DNA from: Schlegelella_A sp036263655
GTDB taxonomy: Bacteria > Pseudomonadota > Gammaproteobacteria > Burkholderiales > Burkholderiaceae_C
Assembly (NCBI GenBank): GCA_036263655.1
Contig: DATAGP010000052.1
Coordinates: forward strand, 103,482-167,481
Direction: 5' to 3'
DNA length: 64,000 bases
Below the pieces are notes generated by a model that saw nothing but the letters and a program-made list of their open reading frames with translations, did not search any database and was not told where the DNA came from. Shown here in pieces: positions 41,928 through 49,186 of this stretch; the first letter of the stretch is position 1, and every line of letters begins with the position of its first letter. The translations under genes and the position numbers were made by a program.

Positions 41928-44738
41928 ATGAGTGCGATCAAGGCCCTGCTGCTGACCGACGTCGTGGACAGCACCCGTCTGTCGGAGATGCTCGGCGACA
42001 GCGCGATGGCCGAGGTCTGGGCGGCGCACGACCGCGTCGCGCGTGCCTTGCTGCCGCCCTGGCGCGGCCGCGAGATCGACAAGACCGACGGCATGCTGCT
42101 GCTCTTCGACAGCTGCGCCGACGCCGTCGGCTACGCCCTGGCGTATCACCGTGCCCTCGCCACGCTGCCGATGCAGCTGAAGGCACGCGCCGGCCTGCAC
42201 GTCGGGCCGGTGATCCTGCGCCACAACGCGCCGGACGACATCGCCCGCGGCGCGAAGCCGCTCGAGGTCGAAGGGCTGGCGAAGCCGATCGCGGCCCGGG
42301 TGATGGCGCTCGCCCGTGGCGGCCAGACCCTGCTGTCCGCCGCGGCCCGCGACGACCTCGGCAAGTGCACGCACAAGCTCGTGTCGCACGGGCACTGGCG
42401 GCTCAAGGGCGTCACCGATCCGGTCGAGCTGTTCGAGATCGGCGACGCGGACACCGAGTTCGCGCAGCCTGCCGACGGCGAGAAGGCGCATCGCGTGGCG
42501 TGGATGGGAGAGTGGTGGCTGCCGGTCAACGAGATCCCCAACAACCTGCCCCAGCCGGCGACCTCCTTCATCGGCCGCGAGCGCGAGCTGGCCGAGGTCC
42601 GCAACCTGCTCGGCACCTCGCGCCTGCTGACGCTGCTCGGCATGGGCGGGCTCGGCAAGACCCGGCTGTCGCTGCAGGTCGCCGCGGAGCAGATGCATCA
42701 GTTCCCGGACGGCGTCTGGTTCCTCGACCTGGCGCCGATCAGCGATCCGGCCCTGGTGGTCGGCGAGGCGGCCAAGGTGCTCGGCGTCCGCGAGGAGCCC
42801 GACCGGCCGCTGCTGCAGACCCTGTGCGCGCACCTGAAGAGCCGCCGTGCGCTGTTGATCCTCGACAACTGCGAGCACCTGGTCAAGGCATCGGCGCAAC
42901 TGGCGAGCGCGATCCTCAAGGTGGCGCCCCAGGTGCGGCTGCTGGCGTCGAGCCGCGAGGCCCTGCGCGCGCCGGGCGAGCAGTGCTATCCGGTCCTGCC
43001 GCTGCCGGTGCCGTCGCGCGGCGACAGCATGGAGGCGCTGCTGCGCTCGACGGCCGTGCGCCTCTTCGTCGACCGCGCCCAGCTGCACAAGCCCGGCTTC
43101 TCGCTCGGCGAGCGCGAGGCGCCGGCGGTTGCCGAGCTGGTCGCCCGGCTGGAAGGCATCCCGCTGGCCCTCGAGCTCGCCGCGGCGCGGATCCGCGCGC
43201 TGTCGGTCGCCGACATCAACGCCCGCCTCAAGGATCGCTACAAGCTGCTGACCGGCGGCTCGCGCATCCTGCAGGAGCGGCAGCAGACCTTGCGCGCCCT
43301 CGTCGACTGGTCGTACGAGCTGCTCGGGCCGCAGGAGCAGACCGTGCTCGACCGCCTGGGCGTGTTCGTGGGCGGCTTCGACCTTGCCGCCGCCGAAGCG
43401 GTGTGCGGCGGCGAGCCGATCGCCGGCGAGGACGTGCTGGACCTGCTCGCCTCGCTGGTCGAGAAGTCGCTGGTCATGATCGAGGAGCGCGACGACGGCG
43501 CGCGTTACCTCATGCTGGAGACGATCCGCGAGTACGTGCGCGAGAAGCTGGCGCAGCGCGACGACGCCGCCGCCACGGCGGCACGGCACTGCGAGCACTA
43601 CTTCGCGATGGCCAAGGCGGCCAACAAGGGCCTGAAGGGCCCGCAGCAGGCCGACTGGCTGTGGAAGGTGGAGGTCGAGCTGGACAACATCCGCAGCGCC
43701 ATCGCGCTGTCGCTCGCCGGCGGCGTCGATCCGTTCATCGCCGTCAAGTTCGCGGTCGCCATGCAGGGCTTCTGGATCCTGCGCGGCTACTCGAGCGAGG
43801 GCCGCAAGCTGGTGCAGGCGGCGCTGGCCGTGCCGGCGATCCAGGCATCGCCGATCGCCCAGGCCTATGCGCTCTACGTCGGCGCGGCACTGGCGGAAAG
43901 CCAGAGCGACCATGCCGAGGCGCGCAAGATGCTCGAGACCTGCCTCGAGTTGAGGCGAGCATTGGGGCACGAGGTCGACATCGCCGCCACCTTGTCGACG
44001 CTGTCGATGGCTCGTCTGCTGGGCGGCGACCCGGCCGAGGCGGCAGCCGGCGAGAACGAGGCGCTGCAGATCTTCCGTCGGCACGGCGATCGCTACGGCG
44101 AGGCCATCTGTCTCCTGCATCTCGGCCAGGTCTGCCTGTTCCAGGGCGAGGACGAGGAGGCGCGAGCGCACCTGGAGCAATGCCTCGCCGTCGCCCGCGA
44201 GATCCGGCACCAGGAAGTCGAGGGCGAGTGCGAGCTGGTGCTCGGCGAGGTCGCGCTGGAGATGGCCGACCGCCCCCAGGCCTGCCTTCGCATCAAGCGT
44301 TCCCTGACCGTGTGTCGCGAGGCCGGCGACAAGCGCGGCGAGGCGAATGCGCTGCGCTGGCTGGCGAGGGTCGAGCTCGATTCCGGCGATCTCCCGTCGA
44401 CGCGGTCGCGCCTCGCCGACGCCCTGCGCGCCTTTCGTGCCTTCGAGATGCGCGAGGAGCTGCTCGGTGGCCTGGAGGACTGCGCCGAGCTGGCCGAGGC
44501 CGAGGGCTACGCCGAGGTGGCGGCCGGCCTCGCCGCCTGGGTGGCCCGCTCGCGCGAACGCCTCGGGCTGAAGCGCTCACCGCGCGGCGAGCTGCGCTGG
44601 CAGGCACTCGTCGGCAAGCTGCGCCGGAGCCTGTCGGACGCCACGTTCGAGCGCGTCTGGGACGAAGCGCGCGACTGGCAGCTCGACGAGGCGATGGGCC
44701 AGGCCTTGTCGCCGCAGGCCGAGCGGGTGACCGCCTAG
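41928..44738 (+). CDS. Class III cyclase domain fused to STAND ATPase and TPR repeats
   Basis: This 936-residue regulator has a cyclase homology domain at about residues 5-170 (LLLTDVVDSTRLSEML, then EIDKTDGMLLLFDS). An AfsR/GutR-like STAND NTPase follows at about 205-530, with Walker A GMGGLGKTRLSLQ (near 238-250), Walker B-like RALLILDNCEHLV and the GIPLALELAAARI helix. The C-terminal 380 residues are TPR-like helical pairs. The cyclase metal aspartates (Asp11, Asp54) and Arg124 are kept. The conserved Asn that supports catalysis appears replaced by Pro120 (KPIAARV), so the domain may be inactive or only a nucleotide sensor. No DNA-binding domain is seen. Confidence 0.88.
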   Translation: MSAIKALLLTDVVDSTRLSEMLGDSAMAEVWAAHDRVARALLPPWRGREIDKTDGMLLLFDSCADAVGYALAYHRALATLPMQLKARAGLHVGPVILRHNAPDDIARGAKPLEVEGLAKPIAARVMALARGGQTLLSAAARDDLGKCTHKLVSHGHWRLKGVTDPVELFEIGDADTEFAQPADGEKAHRVAWMGEWWLPVNEIPNNLPQPATSFIGRERELAEVRNLLGTSRLLTLLGMGGLGKTRLSLQVAAEQMHQFPDGVWFLDLAPISDPALVVGEAAKVLGVREEPDRPLLQTLCAHLKSRRALLILDNCEHLVKASAQLASAILKVAPQVRLLASSREALRAPGEQCYPVLPLPVPSRGDSMEALLRSTAVRLFVDRAQLHKPGFSLGEREAPAVAELVARLEGIPLALELAAARIRALSVADINARLKDRYKLLTGGSRILQERQQTLRALVDWSYELLGPQEQTVLDRLGVFVGGFDLAAAEAVCGGEPIAGEDVLDLLASLVEKSLVMIEERDDGARYLMLETIREYVREKLAQRDDAAATAARHCEHYFAMAKAANKGLKGPQQADWLWKVEVELDNIRSAIALSLAGGVDPFIAVKFAVAMQGFWILRGYSSEGRKLVQAALAVPAIQASPIAQAYALYVGAALAESQSDHAEARKMLETCLELRRALGHEVDIAATLSTLSMARLLGGDPAEAAAGENEALQIFRRHGDRYGEAICLLHLGQVCLFQGEDEEARAHLEQCLAVAREIRHQEVEGECELVLGEVALEMADRPQACLRIKRSLTVCREAGDKRGEANALRWLARVELDSGDLPSTRSRLADALRAFRAFEMREELLGGLEDCAELAEAEGYAEVAAGLAAWVARSRERLGLKRSPRGELRWQALVGKLRRSLSDATFERVWDEARDWQLDEAMGQALSPQAERVTA

Positions 44739-44756
44739 CCTGCGCCTGACGCCTGA

Positions 44757-45419
44757 CTAGCGGCGGCGCCGGCGAGCGACGAAGGAGACGGCGCCCAGGC
44801 CGGCGAGCAGCAGGGCGTAGGTCTCGGGCTCCGGGATCGCGTTGACGGGTGTGAACACGCCGGTGGCGACGTTCTGCGACGACCCGCAGACGGCTCCCTC
44901 GACGCCGAACGGGACGCACCCGGGCGACGTCTCGATCGGCTTGGTGTAGACGAGCTGGGCCTTGTTGCCGCCGAACAGGATCAGGTGGAACGAATACTCG
45001 CCTTCTCCGGCAATCGACAGCGGCGGCACGAAGTAGCCGAAGTACCCGGTGTCGATTCCCGACAGCTGCCCACCCGTGATGTTGATGCCAGTGACGTTGA
45101 CGTTCGGGTTCAGGTCGTAGGAGCCGAGCATCGTCTCCGAATCGCCGACGTTGTAGAGCTCGACCTTGGCGCTCAGGACATCGAAGCCGGCGCAGCTGCC
45201 GCTGATCGGCACGTTGACCGCGTTGCCGAGCGCCAGGCACGACTCCGGAACGTCGAACAGCGCCGAAGCCTGCCAGCCGAGCTGCGGGAAGATGCCGCCG
45301 TACGCCGGATCCCAGTTGCCCTGGTACAGCGCGGCGTGCGCCGGCCCCGCTCCGCAGAGCATCGCCGCGGCACCCACCAGGACGGCGGAAAGAACAGATC
45401 TCACGCGAGTCTTCGACAC
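44757..45419 (-). CDS. PEP-CTERM sorting domain protein
   Basis: This 220-residue exported protein starts at GTG 45419, with GAGGT six bases upstream. It has a signal peptide (VLSAVLVGAAAMLCGAGPAHA) and a beta-rich body with four to six cysteines (ESCLALGN, GSCAGFD, GCVPFG, AVCGSS). The tail IPEPETYALLLAGLG is followed by a membrane segment and a terminal RRRRR cluster. It should be handled by an exosortase encoded elsewhere. It converges with the cyclase-STAND gene, 18 bp apart. Confidence 0.9.
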   Translation of the reverse strand: MSKTRVRSVLSAVLVGAAAMLCGAGPAHAALYQGNWDPAYGGIFPQLGWQASALFDVPESCLALGNAVNVPISGSCAGFDVLSAKVELYNVGDSETMLGSYDLNPNVNVTGINITGGQLSGIDTGYFGYFVPPLSIAGEGEYSFHLILFGGNKAQLVYTKPIETSPGCVPFGVEGAVCGSSQNVATGVFTPVNAIPEPETYALLLAGLGAVSFVARRRRR

Positions 45420-45495
45420 GTTGCTACCTCGTTTCGCTTTCTTGTTCGAGCTGCGAGGGGCTGCCTCGCATCGGCCAGCGGCCGCCCAATCAAAA

Positions 45496-45525
45496 GCCGA
45501 GTCGAAAAGGACTTCCCGACTCGGC
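45496..45525 (-). terminator. Hairpin followed by T-run on the minus strand
   Basis: Perfect 8-bp arms (GCCGAGTC and GACTCGGC) enclose a 14-base loop. Read on the minus strand the stem is followed by TTTTGATT, as in an intrinsic terminator. It lies upstream of the PEP-CTERM gene and could insulate it from minus-strand transcription coming from 46345. Confidence 0.5.
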
Positions 45526-45563
45526 CAGCGATTGTAGAAGTCGAGGCCGCGCCTGCCTGCCCT

Positions 45564-45586
45564 CGACCCCCTCGAGCAGGGGGTCG
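45564..45586. repeat. Perfect 9-bp inverted repeat
   Basis: CGACCCCCT and AGGGGGTCG flank the 5-base loop CGAGC in the 282-bp gap 45420-45701. Apart from this dyad and the one at 45496-45525, no gene was seen in that gap. It could be a bidirectional terminator or a REP-like element. Confidence 0.5.
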
Positions 45587-45701
45587 CCAGACGAACGGGT
45601 CGGCGGCAATCGACCGTCGGCGCAGCGCACGGCCGACGCCATCGCCGGCGTCGCGGCGGCCGAGCCGAGAATCAGCTCCCCGACCTGCACCAGAGCCTGC
45701 G

Positions 45702-45938
45702 ATGAAGACCTACGACCTCGAAGTGCAGCGGCTGAAGTCCAGCCGCCACGACAAGGGCGTGATCGAGCTCGGCGTCGACGTGCTGGTGCTGCCGCGGGCG
45801 ACGCGCGACGACCTGCCCTCGACCAGCTGCCTGCGCCTGCCGGTCGAGCATGCGCGCTCGCTGCTCATCCTGCTGAAGCAGCAGCTCGCCGATCTCGACA
45901 AGGCGCAGCCGCGCAGCCGACGTTCGGGCCGGAGCTAG
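45702..45938 (+). CDS. Small hypothetical protein
   Basis: This is a 78-residue protein, MKTYDLEVQRLKSS followed by the beta-like GVIELGVDVLVLPRATRDD and an amphipathic helix (HARSLLILLKQQLADLD), ending in a basic tail. It is not recognised. Codon usage follows the local G/C third-position pattern, and its size and compact layout fit small conserved proteins of Burkholderiales. The 3' end overlaps by 4 bp the end of the converging gene at 45935-46345. Confidence 0.6.
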   Translation: MKTYDLEVQRLKSSRHDKGVIELGVDVLVLPRATRDDLPSTSCLRLPVEHARSLLILLKQQLADLDKAQPRSRRSGRS

Positions 45939-46345
45939 TCCGCGCGCGCAGGATCGCGGCTCAGGCGCGGCGGCGACGAAGCCGATGCGCGAAGGAGCCG
46001 GCAGAGCGCGCCTTCGTCGTAGAGCGAGCCCGACGACGTCGCCCGCACGGACGGGCGGTCGTCGGCGAAGGACGAACCCGCGAACTGGGTGGGCGCCAAG
46101 CGCGCCTGCGCCGAGCTGATGGCCGCATGGCCGGCTCGCAGTCGCCTCAGGGCGCTGCGGAACGCACCGAGGTTGATGTCGAGGCCGAGGCTGACCAGCT
46201 CCTCGACGATCGCCGCATGCGGGACGCCGGCACGGATGGCGTTCTCGATGTGGCCGAACACGTCGGCGAGGACGGCGGTCTTGGACCGCCTGGCGTGGTC
46301 GGATGCCAGGGCTCGAAGGCGGCTGGCTGCATGCGTCACGTCCAT
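45935..46345 (-). CDS. Hypothetical helical protein with plasmid-type HTH-like segment
   Basis: This 136-residue protein is mostly helical to about residue 70. The stretch AIRAGVPHAAIVEELVSLGL and then FRSALRRLRAGHA resembles a short domain, recalled from plasmid and integrative-element proteins, that forms a putative helix-turn-helix. The C-terminal half is Ser/Ala/Arg-rich and unstructured. ATG 46345 is preferred over an upstream TTG at 46387. The function is unknown. Its upstream gap contains two copies of ATTGGTCGC. Confidence 0.55.
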   Translation of the reverse strand: MDVTHAASRLRALASDHARRSKTAVLADVFGHIENAIRAGVPHAAIVEELVSLGLDINLGAFRSALRRLRAGHAAISSAQARLAPTQFAGSSFADDRPSVRATSSGSLYDEGALCRLLRASASSPPRLSRDPARAD

Positions 46346-46481
46346 TCGATAAAGCTGCGAAGCGCTCCCGTCGTTTCCTGCAGCCAATCTACGCCGGCCT
46401 CCGCGCTTTCAAGCCATCCGGAAACCGATCATTACGGTTCTTGCAGACCGTCCCGCGCGACGCCTTGACGGTGACGTCGCA

Positions 46482-46510
46482 ATTGGTCGCGTTCTAACCC
46501 GATTGGTCGC
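46482..46510. repeat. Pair of direct repeats ATTGGTCGC
   Basis: ATTGGTCGC occurs at 46482-46490 and 46502-46510, spaced 20 bp start to start (two helical turns), in the 186-bp gap between rlpA and the helical protein gene. Spacing on one DNA face suggests a possible activator or repressor site, but nothing else supports it. Confidence 0.3.
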
Positions 46511-46531
46511 AAGCACGCGGGAATTGACGGC

Positions 46532-47032
46532 TCAGTCCCCGGGGTCGCGCGGCGGCGGCAGGGCCAGGGGCCTGACCTCGACGGGGGCGACGCCTTCCTT
46601 CGGCGTGATGCCGATCTTCTCGGCGGTCGCCGGCGACAGGTCGACGATGCGGCCCTTCACGTACGGCCCGCGGTCCTGGATGGTCACGGTCGCGCTCTTG
46701 CCCGTTTCCAGGTTGGTGACCCGGGCCTGCGTGCCGAGCGGCAGGGTCTTGCTCGCGGCGTTGTCGTCGCGCACGTCCATGCGCGTGCCGTCGGCCATCG
46801 TGCGGCCGTGCAGCTTGCGCGCGTAGACCGAGGCGACGCCGACCCGCTTCCTGCCGGAGCGGTCGAGGGCCGGTCGCGCGGCGGGCGTCTCACGCGCGCC
46901 GGCGTCGCCGCCGGGCCGCTCCGCGCCGCGCGCCGCGGCCGGTTCGGCGTGCGCAGCCGCGCCGGCGCCGATCACGACGAGCCCCAGGGACAGCAGCAGC
47001 GCGGAGGCGCGCGGACGGCCATGGATCTGCAT
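46532..47032 (-). CDS. rlpA: RlpA-like septal/peptidoglycan-binding double-psi beta-barrel protein
   Basis: This 166-residue exported protein has a signal sequence near residues 10-30 (ASALLLSLGLVVIGAGAAAH), a charged linker, and a double-psi beta-barrel of the RlpA type. The barrel shows GVASVYARKLHGRTMADGTR, the catalytic-type segment ASKTLPLGTQARVTNLETGK and IQDRGPYVKGRIVDLS. RlpA proteins cleave or bind denuded glycan strands at the septum. There is no SPOR domain here and no lipobox, so it is a short soluble variant. It stands alone on the minus strand. Confidence 0.88.
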   Translation of the reverse strand: MQIHGRPRASALLLSLGLVVIGAGAAAHAEPAAARGAERPGGDAGARETPAARPALDRSGRKRVGVASVYARKLHGRTMADGTRMDVRDDNAASKTLPLGTQARVTNLETGKSATVTIQDRGPYVKGRIVDLSPATAEKIGITPKEGVAPVEVRPLALPPPRDPGD

Positions 47033-47108
47033 GACGCGGACTGTGCCGCGCCGCGTTCGTGCTGCCTGTCGGCCGGCGTTGAACGCTCGCGTAGGAAGGC
47101 TCCTCCGG

Positions 47109-47351
47109 TCAGCCCTTGCCCATCTTTCCCTGCAGCACGGCGACCAGGTGGTGCTTCGCCTCGGCGAGCTGCGCCTTGTCGCTGTCATGCACCTTGCGGA
47201 AGAAGGCGGCGCACTCCGGGGAGCCGGCCTGCTCGGCGTCCTTGATGTACTGGTCGTAGGCGAGCAGGGCCTGGGCCTTGTTCTGCATCAGCGTGATCCA
47301 GTCGTAGGCGAGATCGCTCAACGGGTGCGGGTCGGCGGGCTTTTCCTGCAT
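47109..47351 (-). CDS. Small helical hypothetical protein
   Basis: This 80-residue protein is preceded by AGGAG six bases upstream. It is predicted all-helical (DWITLMQNKAQALLAYDQYI, ECAAFFRKVHDSDKAQLAEA) with an acidic/His pattern (Glu and His residues seven to eleven apart) reminiscent of half of a ferritin-like bundle. It is not assigned to a named family. It is monocistronic between rlpA and the MFS gene. Confidence 0.6.
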   Translation of the reverse strand: MQEKPADPHPLSDLAYDWITLMQNKAQALLAYDQYIKDAEQAGSPECAAFFRKVHDSDKAQLAEAKHHLVAVLQGKMGKG

Positions 47352-47463
47352 GGCAGCTCCTCGGGGTGAAGGCGCCTCCGATCGGGCGCAAGGTGCAGCT
47401 TAGCCAAGCGACCGCCCCGCTCTCGTGCAAAGACCCGCCTCGCAGGATGCCCGCGGCGACGGC

Positions 47464-49095
47464 CTAACGCCGCACCACGTAGCGGCTGATCCGCGGTGGC
47501 TCCTCGCCCTGGTGGAAGGCGAGTCGGCGCTCGCGCAGGGCGAGGTCGGCGGCGGTGGCGCGATGGAAGCGGCGCAGGTGCTCGGTCCACGACTCGTCGA
47601 TGACCTGCTCGACGAAGCGCCCCGGCTCCCGGATGTCGTGCAGCAGCTCCCAGCCGATCGCCCCCTCGCTGAGGCGGGCGCGCCGTGTCTCCTGCATGGT
47701 GAGCTCGAACGCCTCGGCGCGTGCCGGATCGATCAGGTACTCGATCGTCGTGAGCACCCGCCCGCCCTCCTGCGGCGCCACCCACGACGGCTGCGCCGCC
47801 CAGCCGGCGCGCGCCGGGCTCAGGTCGGCCTCCTCGTCGGCGCTGTCGCTCACGAAGCGCACCGCCAGCAGCATCATGAGGATGCCGCTCGCGGCGGCGG
47901 ACAGCAGCGCGGTCTGCATGGTGCCCACCGTCGCCACCTGGCCCCACAGCGCCGCCCCGAGGGCGCTGGCGCCCATGATCGCCATCTGGTAGCTGGCCAT
48001 GCCGCGCGCGCGGACCCAGTTCGGCAACGACATCTGCGCCGACACCGACAGCGAGTTCGCGACCGTGATCCAGGCCATGCCTGCCGCCACCATCGCCGGC
48101 ACCGCGACCCAGGCGCTGGGCGCGAGGGCCATCGCGACGGTGGCCGCCGACTGCACCAGCGTGCCGCCGACGACGAGCTGGTCACGGCCGTAGGCCTGGC
48201 GAAAGCGCGGCAGGACCAGCACCGAGACGATCGCGCCGGCGCCCATGCAGGCCAGCAGCAGGGTGAAGGTGCCGGCGTCGCCGCCGGCCAGGCCGCGCGC
48301 CAGGAGCGGCAGCAGGGCGAGCACGGCGGTCGAGTGGAGGAAGAAGATCGACACCCGCAGCAGCACGGCACGCATGCGCGGCGACTGGCGGACGAACAGC
48401 ACGCCCACCCGCATGGCGCTGATGAGCCGCTCCCTGCCGAGCGGACTCGCTTCGCGCTCGTGGCGCCAGCGCAGGATGACGAAGGCGGAGAGCAGCGACA
48501 GCACGGCGTTGAGCGCGAACACCCACACGCTGCCGGCGCTGGCGATGAGGGCCCCGGCGACGAGCGGGCCGACGATGCGCGACAGGTTCATCGCCATGCC
48601 GTTGAGCGCCAGCGCCGACGCCAGCTGCTGGCGCGGCACCAGCTCCGGAACGATGGCGGCGAAGACCGGCCAGCGCAGCGCCAGGCCGATGCCGTTGGCG
48701 AAGACGAGGACGAGCAGGAGCGGCGCGGTCATGAGGCCGGCCGCCGTGACGGCGCAGAGCAGGGCCGCCGTCGCTGCCAGCCAGACCTGCGTGGCGATCA
48801 GCCACCGGCGCCGGTCGAGGATGTCGGCGAGCGCGCCGCTCGGCAATCCGAGCAGGAACACCGGCAGCGTCGAGGCCGACTGGACGAGCGCCACCCAGAT
48901 CGGCGTGCTCGTCAGGCTGGTCATCGTCCAGGCCGCGGCCACGTCGCTCATCCACATGGAGAGGTTCGCCGCCAGCCAGGTGCTCCAGAGCAGGCGGAAC
49001 TCCGGCACCGCCAGCGGCGCGAGCGCCGAGGCGGAGCGGGGCGACGCCGCCGGGCGGGAACGGAGCGGAGCCTCCTCGGGTGGGATCGACGACAT
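47464..49095 (-). CDS. MFS transporter (EntS/MFS_3 type) with C-terminal monooxygenase-like domain
   Basis: This 543-residue protein has about 12 membrane segments in residues 25-415, with the family A-motif-like segment GLPSGALADILDRRRWLI near residues 84-101. A cytoplasmic domain of about 110 residues follows (GRVLTTIEYLIDPARAEAF, WELLHDIREPGRFVEQVI). That C-terminal part resembles the ABM-like ferredoxin fold often fused to MFS_3 transporters in proteobacteria. The substrate is unknown; export of siderophores, drugs or metabolites is typical. It starts 91 bp after the hybrid kinase stop; ATG 49095 was chosen, but upstream in-frame ATGs exist. Confidence 0.85.
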   Translation of the reverse strand: MSSIPPEEAPLRSRPAASPRSASALAPLAVPEFRLLWSTWLAANLSMWMSDVAAAWTMTSLTSTPIWVALVQSASTLPVFLLGLPSGALADILDRRRWLIATQVWLAATAALLCAVTAAGLMTAPLLLVLVFANGIGLALRWPVFAAIVPELVPRQQLASALALNGMAMNLSRIVGPLVAGALIASAGSVWVFALNAVLSLLSAFVILRWRHEREASPLGRERLISAMRVGVLFVRQSPRMRAVLLRVSIFFLHSTAVLALLPLLARGLAGGDAGTFTLLLACMGAGAIVSVLVLPRFRQAYGRDQLVVGGTLVQSAATVAMALAPSAWVAVPAMVAAGMAWITVANSLSVSAQMSLPNWVRARGMASYQMAIMGASALGAALWGQVATVGTMQTALLSAAASGILMMLLAVRFVSDSADEEADLSPARAGWAAQPSWVAPQEGGRVLTTIEYLIDPARAEAFELTMQETRRARLSEGAIGWELLHDIREPGRFVEQVIDESWTEHLRRFHRATAADLALRERRLAFHQGEEPPRISRYVVRR

Positions 49096-49186
49096 TGGAT
49101 TCGCAGGCTGCCCGCCGATCATCGCCGAGCCCGACCTCGGCCGCTGCGGCAAGCGGCGCCCGCGCGCGGGACCGGTGGGCGCGACG

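Noticed and set aside
41928..44738. LuxR-type transcriptional activator
   Set aside because: STAND-TPR proteins often end in a LuxR helix-turn-helix, but the C-terminus here (FERVWDEARDWQLDEAMGQA) is TPR-like and has no such domain.
41837..44749. A 970-codon plus-strand frame overlapping the cyclase-STAND gene
   Set aside because: It is the out-of-frame shadow of the 936-residue protein, whose Walker and cyclase motifs are in the other frame.
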